From contig JAUJPC010000001.1 of NCBI GenBank assembly GCA_030447305.1, positions 124,001-188,000 on the forward strand: a DNA stretch of 64,000 nt, written 5' to 3'. Under the pieces are notes generated by a model. That model was not told the origin of the DNA, did no database searches, and was given only the letters and a program-made list of their open reading frames with translations. Positions 16,700-25,969 of the stretch are shown piece after piece. This DNA is from Actinomycetota bacterium (GTDB taxonomy: Bacteria > Actinomycetota > CADDZG01 > JAHWKV01). The translations under genes were made by a program, and so were the position numbers. Positions within the stretch are counted from its first letter, which is position 1; every line of letters starts with the position of its first letter.

Positions 16700-17893
16700 A
16701 TGCGCAGTTCTGCCGATGTGGTGGTGATAGGGGGCGGGGTGATCGGCTGCGCGATAGCCGCCGAGCTGGCCGGCTCAGGTGCCGAGGTCCTTCTGCTCGA
16801 AGCTCGTGAGATTGCCCATGGAGCTTCCGGCCGCAACCACGGCCTGATCTTCTATCCACAGAACCCCATCACCGATCCGCTCTACCGGCTGTCGCATCAG
16901 ATGTACGGGGAGCTGGCCGCCGGAGGCGACCTGGACATCAGCCTGGACGAGGCCCCCGTAGGCTTCATCATCCTGGTCGGCAGCGAGCGGCAGTGGGAAG
17001 CCGCCGAGATCGAGGCGAGGGCCTGCGAGACCGGCGGGATTCGGGTGGAGCGCCTCGACCAGGAGCAGTTGCGGGAAGCCGAGCCCAACGTCTCGCCGGA
17101 TCTGCTCGGCGGCTGGTACATCGAGGACGGTTACCGCCTGGATCCGAGAGCCCTGACGCTGGCGCTGGCTCTGTCCGCCCGGGACAAGGGCGCGCAGATC
17201 CAAACCCATGTCGACGTCAAGCAGATCGTCGTGCGAGATGCCAGGGTGGCCGGGGTGGTGTGTGACGAGGGCCCGGTTTTGGCCGGCAACGTGGTGCTCG
17301 CGGCGGGCCCATGGTCGGCAAAGCTGGCCCGGCCTGCCGGCATCGACCTTCCGGTGTCCGGTGCCCGAGGATGGCTTCTTCTCGTATCGCCCAAGGGGAT
17401 GGTATGCGACCACCTCCTGGAGTCTTCCGGCTGGCACCTTATGGCCGGCGACCCGGGCCCGGGGGAGGTCACCGTCGGAGCTTACGGGAATGGTCGCCTG
17501 CCGGCTCCGGATATCGGTCTGCTAATTCAGCCCAGCGCCAACGGCCACGTCCTGGTCGGAGGATCGCGCATCCCGTCATTCCGCCAGGACCCCGAGGGGT
17601 CGGAGGTTGCGCAGATCATTGCCCGTAAGGCGGTGGCGGCAGTCCCCTCCTTAGCTGGAGCGCAGGTGCGGGAGGTCTGGTCCGGTGTCCGGCCGATGAG
17701 CCGTGACGGCCTTCCGATCCTGGGGTGGGCTCCCGCTGTGGAGGGCCTTTTCATCGCCACAGGCCACGGCGGGCAGGGTGTGATGCTGGGCGGGGGCTCT
17801 GCGCGCCTGGCTGCAGAGTTGATCACAGGCACGCCGCCGTTCACGTCACCAGCTCCGTTCGCGGCGGAGCGGGAGTTCTCGTCAACTTCTTAG
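16700..17893 (+). CDS. FAD-dependent oxidoreductase, DAO (glycine/D-amino acid oxidase) family
   Basis: A 397-aa flavoprotein. The N-terminal Rossmann motif is VVVIGGGVIGCAIAAELAG with the acidic end at LLLEA, followed by HGASGRNHG. The C-terminus has WSGVRPMSRDGLPILGW and ATGHGGQGVMLG, typical of DadA/ThiO/sarcosine-oxidase relatives. The substrate is probably a glycine-like or N-methylated amino acid, not decidable from sequence. The ATG at 16700 starts the FAD strand directly; longer starts would run into tRNA-His. Its proximity to the Grd-like block is suggestive but the strand is opposite. Confidence 0.82.
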   Translation: MRSSADVVVIGGGVIGCAIAAELAGSGAEVLLLEAREIAHGASGRNHGLIFYPQNPITDPLYRLSHQMYGELAAGGDLDISLDEAPVGFIILVGSERQWEAAEIEARACETGGIRVERLDQEQLREAEPNVSPDLLGGWYIEDGYRLDPRALTLALALSARDKGAQIQTHVDVKQIVVRDARVAGVVCDEGPVLAGNVVLAAGPWSAKLARPAGIDLPVSGARGWLLLVSPKGMVCDHLLESSGWHLMAGDPGPGEVTVGAYGNGRLPAPDIGLLIQPSANGHVLVGGSRIPSFRQDPEGSEVAQIIARKAVAAVPSLAGAQVREVWSGVRPMSRDGLPILGWAPAVEGLFIATGHGGQGVMLGGGSARLAAELITGTPPFTSPAPFAAEREFSSTS

Positions 17894-17938
17894 GAACTTC
17901 TCAATCTCGTTTCATGACTCCGGTGCGAGAATTGGTTC

Positions 17939-18748
17939 ATGCCTCAAGCGCCTCTCGCCTATAGCGTCCGCCGGCTCCCAACGCCGGCGGCCGCTCTTTT
18001 CGTGCTGATCGGCACAGTGCTGGCGTTTGTTTTGCTTCCCCAGGCGGCGTCCGCTCAGACCCCCACTCCGAGCGAGTCGGCGTCGCCGGCCGACAGGCCC
18101 GTGCTGGGCATTCTCGGTTTGACGGCCCCGGAAAACCGAGGGGTAACCGTGGCCAGGGTCGTACCGGATACGGGCGCCGACGAGGCGGGATTGCAGACCG
18201 GTGATCTCATCGTGGACCTCGAGGGCAACAGGGTTTCATCCATGGAGGACCTCACGTCAGCGATGGAGAGGTTCGGGGTGGGGGACGAAGTCACAATCAC
18301 CTACGAGCGCAATGGCGAAAGAAGGACCGCCGAGGTGGAGCTGGGCTCCAGCCAGCGGCAGAGGCGTCGGGGCCCGTTCGAGGCAATCCCGGAGCCGGAC
18401 TTCGGCCCTAACTTTCCCGACCGCCCCGGCGATCCCGACGCGCAGTCGCCCGTCTCTGGTCCGGACTACCGCCCGGTGATCACGCTGTTTGGGCTTTTGA
18501 TCACCGGCGCGCTGATCGCAATAATCGTGATACTGGTCAGACAGAACCAGCCTGCCGGTAAGGCGCCGATTGCCACGGCCGCCTACGTGCCGCCTTCGGG
18601 CTCCGCCAAGCGTGCCGATCCCCTGGAGGTGCTTCGCCTGCGCTACGCCCAGGGAGAGATCACCCGTGAGGAGTTTCTCTCGATGTCGGCGGACCTGAAT
18701 GGAGCGCCGAGCGCCCCTCGAGGAGAAAGCCCGACCACCGAGCTCTAG
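17939..18748 (+). CDS. Membrane protein with signal peptide, PDZ domain, TM helix and SHOCT motif
   Basis: A 269-aa protein. A signal sequence ends at about residue 40 (PQAASAQ). A PDZ domain spans about 50-135 (ENRGVTVARVVPDTGADEAG, LQTGDLIVDLEGNRV). A Pro/Asp-rich linker leads to a TM helix at about 182-204 (VITLFGLLITGALIAIIVIL) and a cytoplasmic SHOCT motif at about 228-252 (DPLEVLRLRYAQGEITREEF). No protease domain is present. PDZ outside and SHOCT inside suggest a sensor or scaffold that links extracytoplasmic peptide binding to a cytoplasmic partner. Confidence 0.75.
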   Translation: MPQAPLAYSVRRLPTPAAALFVLIGTVLAFVLLPQAASAQTPTPSESASPADRPVLGILGLTAPENRGVTVARVVPDTGADEAGLQTGDLIVDLEGNRVSSMEDLTSAMERFGVGDEVTITYERNGERRTAEVELGSSQRQRRRGPFEAIPEPDFGPNFPDRPGDPDAQSPVSGPDYRPVITLFGLLITGALIAIIVILVRQNQPAGKAPIATAAYVPPSGSAKRADPLEVLRLRYAQGEITREEFLSMSADLNGAPSAPRGESPTTEL

Positions 18749-18753
18749 CTACT

Positions 18754-20183
18754 TCAGCTGTTCCGTTCCAAAAGGACGCTCATTCCATCCGACTGCTGGG
18801 ACATCCGGCCCAGGAACAGACTGCCCTTGGCCATCAGATGGATCCGCTGGGCGTCTCCAACGGTGAGCCGCCGCAGCGCATGTGGCAGGTAGCAAACCGC
18901 CGATGCGAGGTGGCCTTGAGTGGGGGAGAACCCGGGCATTCCCTTGGTCTCGGCGAACTCTCCCATCTGGTCGCGGGAGATGTCGCCCCGGCGAACCGCC
19001 AGCCCGGCGATCATCTTGTAGTTGCGCTCCGGCACGTTTCCCGAGCCCTGGGGTTCGGTGATCTCGGGGTCGTGCAATTCGGTGGCGAAGTCGTCGATAT
19101 CGGCCATCTTCAGCTCGTTGCGCTCGAGAGGCTCCACCGCCAGGGCTTCCATGATCGCCTGGTTTGAGCCTCCGGCGGCGATGCGGTGACGTCCCACGGC
19201 GTCGAGCCGGATCCGCGGGGAGCTGCCGTCGTCCGGACCGATCAAAAAGGCGCAACCTCCCACGACGTCCTCCATGACCGGCAGCTCCTTGCTGAGGTGG
19301 CCCTGGAACTTCATCCCCAGTTTGGGTAGGGAGCCTCCGGCGGCGACGGCCACCCGCTGGAAGACTCCGGCTTTCACCAGTGCAGCAGCCATGACAAGAG
19401 CCGGAACCGGGGCGGCGCAGAAGTTCTTCACATCGGCGCCCGAGGCCTGCCTGAGCCCGGCGGCGTCGGCCATCGCCTTCGCCATGTTCCCTCCACCCCG
19501 CTGGTAGCGGTCGCCAACCGCCTCCTCGGAGCAAGAAATGACGTACTCGATGCTCTCGGGGTCGACGTCGTTGTCCTCCAGCAGGTGCATCAGAGCCAGG
19601 GCGCCGCTCGCCTTGTTGACAAGGTTCTCGAGCATCACGTTTGCGGCGAGGGACTCATCCTCGTGGTGGGGACACTGAACGGTCCCGACGACGTCCTCCA
19701 CCGGCCAGTACAGGTTCAGGGCGCCCTTCGTGCCGGCCTTGCCCTCCAGCCCCCGATCGCCGACGGCCTCCAGGCGGTCAAGGTCGAAGCGTTTGGAGAA
19801 CGGATGGGATGACAGTCCGCCGGCCGCCCGGCCGGCGGCCTCGGACGTCAAGGCGATCAGGTCGAACTCGTCAACCGCCGCCATGAGGCCGAGAAACTCC
19901 GCCTCCGGCATGATCTCGCCGTCGGGTCCGAACCGGGACGCGCCTTCCATGCATAGGGTGGCCCGAGGGCGCTCGGGCATCTGGCGGGGGTGGATCGATC
20001 CCAGGTACGCCTGGTGGGATGGGTAGCCGGTGGCCTGGTCGAAGCTGCGGAGGCTGGACAGGAATCGCTCTTGAATCTCAGGGTTCTTGGGCAGCTCACG
20101 GCCGGCTTGGAGCCGTGGCGCGCCATGCCGGGAAGGTGGGCCAGCACCTGAGAGGCGGCTGTTATTACAGGGTTATCGCTCAT
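18754..20183 (-). pseudogene. grdC: GrdC-like thiolase-fold subunit of glycine reductase-type complex, frameshifted
   Basis: Homologue of GrdC, the KAS III/thiolase-like subunit of protein C. The ATG at 20183 starts MSDNPVITAASQVLAHLPGM, then the frame breaks at about 20098-20104 (GGCCGTGAG appears to lack one C) and continues RELPKNPEIQERFLSSLRSF. From there about 440 codons are open. Thiolase-type features are the Cys in VKNFCAAPVPALVMAAALV, the glycine-rich VAVAAGGSLPKLG and the late His in FSPTQGHLASAVCYLP. No GrdD partner follows. It starts 7 nt after grdB, in one operon with grdE and grdB. Confidence 0.8.
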
Positions 20184-20190
20184 CGGGCTC

Positions 20191-21495
20191 CTAGTTCCTG
20201 ATAGGTCTTGAGGGTTGGAAGACGGTTGGTTTGCTGACCGGCGTGGATACGGCCTTCAAGGCGGTCTCAAGCAGCGCCCGCCGCCACGCCTTCTCTTCAT
20301 TGGTATCGAGTGCCGGGTCGCCGGCGGGGTACGGGATGCCCCGGGTCGGCACTACCCGGGGAGCGCCTACCCTAAGCGCGATCGGAACGAGGTTGCACAG
20401 AAGGGCGGTGGGTATTCCTGCCCTCTCCAACTCCTTGGCAAGCGTTGACCCGCAACGCGTACCGGTCCCTCAGGTCGAGGTAAGGATGGCGGCCTGCACT
20501 CCAGCCTTGCGGAGCTCGGCGGCCCATTCCACGCCGTAGCGCGCCCCGTTGGCCACGGAGGTTCCGTTTCCCACGGTGACGAAGTACTCCGCATACAGAT
20601 TCCCGATCGCTCCCTCGTCCTCCAGCTCTCGGGCGACGTCCAGCGGAAGAATGCGGTTGGGGTCGGCGTTGGCGAAGATCGTCGAGAATCCCCCGTGGAC
20701 CGAGACGTGGGATCCTTCCTCCAAGCCGGGCAGCTCCTCCAGCGGGTAACGCAACCACTTGGTTGACCGAGCCGACTCCAGCCGGCCCGGGTTGCCGGCG
20801 GGTACCAGCCCCCCTTCGGTGAGAAGCGCCACCAGCGCCTGCGACGGGTCGGCGATAGGTCCGGCGGGCGACACCGCGCCGAAGTCGGGCATGGGGATCT
20901 CGGTGGCCTGCCGGTCTCCCGCCAGGCGGGCAAGCGCCAGGTCGACGGCCCGGGAGGCCGCGTTGGCGTCCACCAGCCGGTTGAGGCGGGGAATGCCGCC
21001 GACCAGTCCGTCATCGGCCGTCAGGGCTTCACCCGCGGCCATCTTGAGGGCTGCTTTGGCGACCCTGTCGAGGGTCGTTCCCATCTCCCGGGCGGTGAGA
21101 CCCGTGCCCACAACCGGCGCCGGGGCGGCCTCCGCCACGCCCGGATTCTCGGCGTGCATGGCGGCCAGGGCCACCAGACCCGCTTCCTTGGCGGCCTTGG
21201 CGACCCGCCCACACACAATCCCGTAGCGCCCGCTGGTGAAGGCCGGTCCGGCAATCAGCATCTCGGCGCCCGTGTTACGGAGAAGCTCGACGATCTCATC
21301 CGTGGCGCCCTCCTTCGAGGCGGCGTAGTCGTCGCCGCAGAAAACGGTGGCGACGATCTGGTGCTCTGCACCGAGTAAGGAGGCGAGCTTGCGGCTGGGA
21401 CCGGTGGGGGCCTCCCGGACCTCGGGGCCGATACCCGCCTTGTCCTCTCCGCCGACTCCGGCGAAAAACTGGTTGACGTAGTGGACGATCCTCAT
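20191..21495 (-). CDS. grdB: GrdB/GrdF-like selenoprotein B of glycine/sarcosine/betaine reductase type (UGA = Sec342)
   Basis: The catalytic subunit homologue of protein B. The first 341 codons give a full GrdB-like core (VHYVNQFFAGVGGEDKAG at the N-terminus). Then AAILTST is followed by TGA (20470-20472) and the frame runs on as GTGTRCGSTLAKELERAGIP to a TAG at 20191. TST-Sec-GT-x-TRCG is the known GrdB selenocysteine motif, with a nearby Cys that forms a selenenylsulfide pair. Total 434 aa, the usual length. The start overlaps the grdE stop (ATGA). Calling it two genes would be wrong. The precise substrate is unknown. Confidence 0.92.
20442..20458 (-). promoter_or_regulatory. Bacterial SECIS hairpin of grdB
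   Basis: Eleven nucleotides after the in-frame UGA stands a perfect six-base-pair stem GCGTTG/CAACGC with loop CGGGT (transcript sense). The apical loop starts 18 nt from the UGA and has G in its second position, which fits the published bSECIS rules for SelB recruitment. Confidence 0.7.
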
Positions 21496-22772
21496 GCCGG
21501 AGCCTCCGTTGCGCAGGTGAGCCGGCCCCAGCCGATCGGGCTGAGACTGCCGTAGACAGCGGCCACCGGCAGGGTCATCTCGGCCTTGGCGTCCAACCCG
21601 TTGAGGTCGACGACCTCACCGCCCAGAGCGTTGTCGACGGCGTCCAGGGTGATCCGCTCGTCGTAGTTGCCGGTGCTGACCATGGCGGTTGCGGTGGTGG
21701 GTGGGGCGACCAGGGGCGGCCCCAGGCCTTCGGGACCGCTCATCTCGGCGAAGATGCCGATTCCGACGAGTCCCATCGACTCCAGCGCGTCGACCTTCAG
21801 GGAGATGTCCGAGTCGGCGTTGCCGCCGCCCTCTTTGGTGACGATCGCGGCGTCCAGCCCGAGCTGGCGCGCCAGCCGGGCGGCGTGCGCGGAGGTCAGC
21901 TCCTTCAGGGTCTGGTCGACCGGCTCGGGTGACAGGATCACGCCGCCGAAGGTCAGGTTTCTGCCATTCCTTTCCCGCAGGGCGGCAACGACCGGGTTGT
22001 TCTGGTGCACAAAGGTGGGGTTCTTGAGGGCCGGATGGCCGTACTGGCCGCTTACCACGGCGCCGTCGTCCAGCTCGTTGGGATCGATGGCGGTCGGGAG
22101 CGAGTTCGCCATAGTCCGGCCGTAAACGAAGACGTCCTTGAAAGCACCCTGCGTCTGCAGGTTGATGATGGTCCCCACCCGGGGAAGGTCAGAGTCAGAC
22201 CTTGGATCGAGGGCCGCCAGCTTTTCGACTCCGTCGGGCCTGATGTCCAGGGCCAGCTCGGCCAGTGCCACGGCCACCCGCATTGCTCCCAGTCGTAGCG
22301 CCTCGTCGACCTGGGTCCACGAGGCGCCCTCGGCTGGTGCGAACTCGATCACCAGATTGTTGGTGGAGCCGAGAAACGAGAGCTCGGCCGTCGGACCGGA
22401 CATCTGCACCATGCCCTCCTGCGCTCGGGGAAGCTTGCCGGCAACCACAACCGCAGCACCTTTCAGCACGTGGGTAACGCCCTCGCCCTGAGCGGTGGCG
22501 GGACCCAGGAACCCCGGGAAGATGCCGGCTCCGCCGGGGCCTTTGGTGCGGGGCTCCATGGAGTCGAGGATCTTAATGATTCGCACGCTCTCGCCGGGCC
22601 GTGCCCAGGACAGCCGGGTCGAGGCGAGTGCAGGGCTCCTGAGCAGGGCCTGAAGTTCTTCTTCCGAAACGACAAGGTTTCCACCGCTCAGTCCGGCTGC
22701 ATCTCCAAACTCCGCATGGCGAACATGGTGAACCAACCGTTCCAGGCCCTTGAAGCCGTTCTCTTCAGCCAC
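21492..22772 (-). CDS. grdE: GrdE/GrdG-like subunit of glycine/betaine reductase type, lacking the internal cysteine
   Basis: A 426-aa homologue of the B-component proprotein (GrdE/G/I). Blocks include RIIKILDSMEPRTKGPG, TNNLVIEFAP, LKNPTFVHQNNPVVAALRER and GIGIFAEMSGPEGLGPP. In characterised proteins of this family the chain self-cleaves at an internal cysteine to form a pyruvoyl group. Here the only cysteine of the whole protein is at about residue 421 (RLTCATEAPA), so that chemistry looks impossible. It is first in the grdE-grdB-grdC operon and overlaps grdB by 4 bp. The gene symbol marks homology, not proven function. Confidence 0.85.
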   Translation of the reverse strand: MAEENGFKGLERLVHHVRHAEFGDAAGLSGGNLVVSEEELQALLRSPALASTRLSWARPGESVRIIKILDSMEPRTKGPGGAGIFPGFLGPATAQGEGVTHVLKGAAVVVAGKLPRAQEGMVQMSGPTAELSFLGSTNNLVIEFAPAEGASWTQVDEALRLGAMRVAVALAELALDIRPDGVEKLAALDPRSDSDLPRVGTIINLQTQGAFKDVFVYGRTMANSLPTAIDPNELDDGAVVSGQYGHPALKNPTFVHQNNPVVAALRERNGRNLTFGGVILSPEPVDQTLKELTSAHAARLARQLGLDAAIVTKEGGGNADSDISLKVDALESMGLVGIGIFAEMSGPEGLGPPLVAPPTTATAMVSTGNYDERITLDAVDNALGGEVVDLNGLDAKAEMTLPVAAVYGSLSPIGWGRLTCATEAPA

Positions 22773-22858
22773 GAATCCTCCGTCAAGCGTCTCAGCTCAG
22801 AATTCTGACGTCGTATCCCCACAGATTACCGAGATGCGGCAGTCCCTTGCAGATGTCC

Positions 22859-24280
22859 CTACTTAAATTGGTGCTTCAGGGCGGACCGGGCGGCAAAATG
22901 GCCGCACATTCCGTGCACGCCGCCGCCGGGCGGGGTGGACGAAGAGCACAGATACAGACCGTCGATCGGCGTGGAGTAAGGGTCCACCCGGGGCACCGGA
23001 CGGGTGAAGAGCTGCCGGATGTCTTGCACCCCCCCGTTGATATCGCCCCCGACGTAGTTGGGGTTGTGGCGCTCGAGCTCTGCCGGGCTTCGCGTCGTGC
23101 GGGCGAGGATCAGGTCCTTGAAGCCGGGAGCGGCCCGTTCGATCTGGTTCTCTATCGCCTCGGTCATGTCCACCGGGTAGCCGTTGGGGACGTGGCAGTA
23201 ACCCCAGAGTGTGTGCTTGCCCTCAGGCGCTCGGGAGGGGTCCGGCACGCTCTGCTGGGCGATGATGCAGTACGGCCGGTCGATGTGCCGTCCCTCCCAG
23301 AGTGCCCGCTCGGAAGCGGCTATCTGCTCGAAGGTTCCACCGAGATGAACCGTTCCCGCCTCCCGGCAGAGCCGGTTCTTCCAGGGGACCGGCCCGTCCA
23401 GGGCCCAGTCGACCTTGAACACCGACGGCCCGTAACGGTAGCGCCGGAGCAGAAACAGGTAGGGCTTGGGAAGCCGGTCGCCTGCAATATCTTCGAGCTG
23501 GCGGGGACCGAGATCCAGCAGAGCTGCCCGGTGCTGAGGCAGGTCGTTGAGATTCTTCACCGGGCGATCCGTCACGACCCGGCCCCCCAGCGACTCCAGG
23601 ATCGACCTCATCGCCTCGGCCAGGTTCTGGGTCCCCCCCTTGACGACCGGCCACCCGACGGCGTGGCCCAGAATCGCCAGAATCAGGCCAAAGCCGCCGG
23701 TCGCCAGACGGTCGAGCGGCAAGAGGGAGTGCGCGGCCACGCCACCGAGAAGGGCACGGGTACGGTCGTCCTCGAACATCGTTGTGAGCCCCTTGGCTGA
23801 GCGAATGGCATGGACGCCGAAGCGGCCCGCAGCTATCGGGTGGCGCGGCGGGCGGAAGGGCCCAAGGAACTGGTCAACCAGATGAAGGTAGGACCGCACG
23901 AAGGGTGCCATGAGCTTCACGTAATCGTCGGCGTCCCGCCCCAGATGTAAAGCGGTCTGGGGGACCGACATCTCCAGGGCGGCAATACGGCCGTCATCCA
24001 GCGGGTGAGCCACCGGCAGTTTGGGCGGCAGCAGCTCCAGCCCGTGCTCCGCAAGCGGCAGTGACGCCAGGAACGGCGAGGCGACGGCCAGCGGGTGGAT
24101 GGCGGAGCAGATGTCGTGTACGAATCCGGGAAGCGTGAGCTCCGCGGATCGCATGCCGCCCCCGATCACCGGCTCCGCCTCGATGACCTGCACCGACAGG
24201 CCTTTTTGAGCCAGGGTGATCGCGGCTGCCAGCCCGTTAGGGCCGGAACCGACTACGACGGCATCGAAGCTCTCGGACAC
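22859..24280 (-). CDS. NAD(P)/FAD-dependent oxidoreductase (phytoene dehydrogenase-like)
   Basis: A 473-aa flavoprotein of the CrtI/PNDRD1-like family. The N-terminal dinucleotide motif is VVVGSGPNGLAAAITLAQKG. The family pattern GGGMRSAELTLPGF follows and the C-terminal flavin loop is SSSTPPGGGVHGMCGHFAA. Related actinobacterial proteins are usually annotated only as NAD(P)/FAD oxidoreductases and no carotenoid genes lie nearby. It is on the same strand, 86 bp upstream of grdE, so it may belong to that operon and could supply or take electrons there. That link is inference. Confidence 0.82.
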   Translation of the reverse strand: MSESFDAVVVGSGPNGLAAAITLAQKGLSVQVIEAEPVIGGGMRSAELTLPGFVHDICSAIHPLAVASPFLASLPLAEHGLELLPPKLPVAHPLDDGRIAALEMSVPQTALHLGRDADDYVKLMAPFVRSYLHLVDQFLGPFRPPRHPIAAGRFGVHAIRSAKGLTTMFEDDRTRALLGGVAAHSLLPLDRLATGGFGLILAILGHAVGWPVVKGGTQNLAEAMRSILESLGGRVVTDRPVKNLNDLPQHRAALLDLGPRQLEDIAGDRLPKPYLFLLRRYRYGPSVFKVDWALDGPVPWKNRLCREAGTVHLGGTFEQIAASERALWEGRHIDRPYCIIAQQSVPDPSRAPEGKHTLWGYCHVPNGYPVDMTEAIENQIERAAPGFKDLILARTTRSPAELERHNPNYVGGDINGGVQDIRQLFTRPVPRVDPYSTPIDGLYLCSSSTPPGGGVHGMCGHFAARSALKHQFK

Positions 24281-24362
24281 GGTGCGTTCAGACTAGGTCA
24301 ACCGGCGGGCCGCTGCATGTCGTAAGTTGTTAATGAACGTCGGAACCTAACGGAGGATTTTG

Positions 24363-25193
24363 ATGACTGGACAGAGGGTTGGATTTCAGGGGGAGGCCGG
24401 CGCCTACAGCGAGAAGGCGGCACGGTTTTTGTTTCCCGAAGCGACCCTGGTTCCGTTCAAGTCCTTCCATAAGGTCTTCGAGGCCACCGAGATAGGAGCA
24501 ACCGACTTCGGCGTGGTTCCCCTGGAGAACTCCCACGCCGGGTCGATCAACGACTCCTACGATCTGCTGGTCAGGCACGGGGTTCAGATAGTCGCGGAGA
24601 CCATCGTGCGGATCCATCACTGCCTGCTGGCGCCGGAGGACGTGGATATCACCGAGGTCAACTACGTCTACTCGCACCCCCAGGCGCTGGAGCAGTGCGA
24701 GGAGTTCCTCGACAGCCTTCGGGCCGACCGGATAGCCGTCTACGATACCGCCGGGGCCGCCAAGCTGATCGCCGAAGAAAACAAGCCGGGTTCCGCTGCG
24801 ATCGCCTCGGAGGACGCCGGGAGCCTCTATGCGCTGAAGGTCCTGGAACGCAACATCGAGGACCGAGCCGACAACTCTACCAAGTTCGTGGCGATAAGCC
24901 GGAGTGCCACCGACCAGATGGGCCCGCCGCAGAAAACCTCGATAGTGTTCGCCACGGCTAACATTCCGGGTGCCCTCTACGAGTGCTTGAAGGAATTTTC
25001 AGATCGGAAGTTGAACCTGACCAAGCTGGAGAGCCGCCCGTCCGGGGCCAAGGCCTGGCAGTACCACTTCTACCTGGACTTCGACGCTGCCACCAAAGAC
25101 CCGATCGCCCAGGACCTGCTGGCCGCGCTGGCGGCACAGACATCGTTTTTGAGGGTCCTGGGCTCCTACCCGCACGCAGCGAAGACTACCTAA
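24363..25193 (+). CDS. pheA: Prephenate dehydratase
   Basis: A 276-aa enzyme that converts prephenate to phenylpyruvate. The PDT domain has GFQGEAGAYSEKAA, VVPLENSHAGSINDSYDLL and the catalytic T-K-F in ADNSTKFVAIS (T-R-F in most relatives). A C-terminal ACT domain for phenylalanine feedback carries the ESRP motif (LTKLESRPSGAKAWQY). There is no chorismate mutase domain. The ATG at 24363 has GGAGG upstream; a TTG precedes it directly. Confidence 0.95.
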   Translation: MTGQRVGFQGEAGAYSEKAARFLFPEATLVPFKSFHKVFEATEIGATDFGVVPLENSHAGSINDSYDLLVRHGVQIVAETIVRIHHCLLAPEDVDITEVNYVYSHPQALEQCEEFLDSLRADRIAVYDTAGAAKLIAEENKPGSAAIASEDAGSLYALKVLERNIEDRADNSTKFVAISRSATDQMGPPQKTSIVFATANIPGALYECLKEFSDRKLNLTKLESRPSGAKAWQYHFYLDFDAATKDPIAQDLLAALAAQTSFLRVLGSYPHAAKTT

Positions 25194-25197
25194 GCAT

Positions 25198-25848
25198 CTA
25201 GGCCCCGGTCTTGGTCCGCCTATTGCTCTTTCGGTACTCCAGGATTATGGGGATCACCGAAAGCAGGACGATTCCCACAATCACCGGTGTGAGGTAGTGC
25301 TCCAGCTGCGGAAAACGCTTGCCAAGCCCGTATCCCAGCAGGATGCCGAGGACGGACCAGATCCCCCCGCCGATGACGTTGAACGTCACGAAAGTTCGGT
25401 ATCGCATCTGAGAGACCCCGGCCAGGATTGGGGTGAAGGTCCGGACAATTGGGATGAAACGGGCCAGGATGAGCGCCTTGGCGCCATGTTTCTCGAAGAA
25501 TTCATGCGTCTTGGTGACGTTCTCCTGCTTGAAGAACCGGGAGTTGGGCCTTTTGAAGATCGCCGGCCCGACCTTTGCGCCGAACATGTAACCCACCTGG
25601 TCCCCGAGGACCGCGCCGAGAAATACGCAAAGGATCAACACGCCCAGACTGGGCCGCCCCGCAAGCGCCACCACCAACCCGGCAGAGAAGAGCAGAGAGT
25701 CGCCGGGAAGGAAGAAGCCGAACAGCAGGCCGGACTCCGCGAAGACGATCGCGGTAACGACCAGAACGAAGATGGGCGCGCCCCGCTCGAGGAGCGGTTG
25801 GAGGTCCGGATGCAGCAGCCACCCTATGACTTTGCCTATGAAGTCCAA
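25198..25848 (-). CDS. DedA-family (VTT domain) membrane protein
   Basis: A 216-aa integral membrane protein with the DedA signature F-x-x-R-x-x-P-x-x-R (ARFIPIVRTFTPILAGVSQM), the upstream E-x-G-L-L-F-G-F-F-L-P-G-D and a final hydrophobic helix plus basic tail KSNRRTKTGA. DedA proteins are thought to act as lipid scramblases or flippases, including for undecaprenyl phosphate. It is convergent with pheA. Confidence 0.9.
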   Translation of the reverse strand: MDFIGKVIGWLLHPDLQPLLERGAPIFVLVVTAIVFAESGLLFGFFLPGDSLLFSAGLVVALAGRPSLGVLILCVFLGAVLGDQVGYMFGAKVGPAIFKRPNSRFFKQENVTKTHEFFEKHGAKALILARFIPIVRTFTPILAGVSQMRYRTFVTFNVIGGGIWSVLGILLGYGLGKRFPQLEHYLTPVIVGIVLLSVIPIILEYRKSNRRTKTGA

Positions 25849-25921
25849 AAGGGTCCTTGCCGATCCGCAGATTCGCTCACCGGCTCGATTCTATCGGCGA
25901 ACCACCAAACCCCTCGAAAAT

Positions 25922-25953
25922 GATCCGGCCGGTCCTTCAGGGCCGGCCGGATC
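25922..25953 (-). terminator. Rho-independent terminator of the pnt operon
   Basis: A perfect 11-bp stem GATCCGGCCGG/CCGGCCGGATC with a 10-nt loop, followed on the minus strand by ATTTT. It lies 17 bp after the pntB stop. Confidence 0.75.
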
Positions 25954-25969
25954 ACCGCCACGAGCAGGC

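Noticed and set aside
20191-20430. A separate 79-aa gene after grdB
   Set aside because: It is the C-terminal part of the selenoprotein GrdB; the UGA between them is in the conserved Sec motif.
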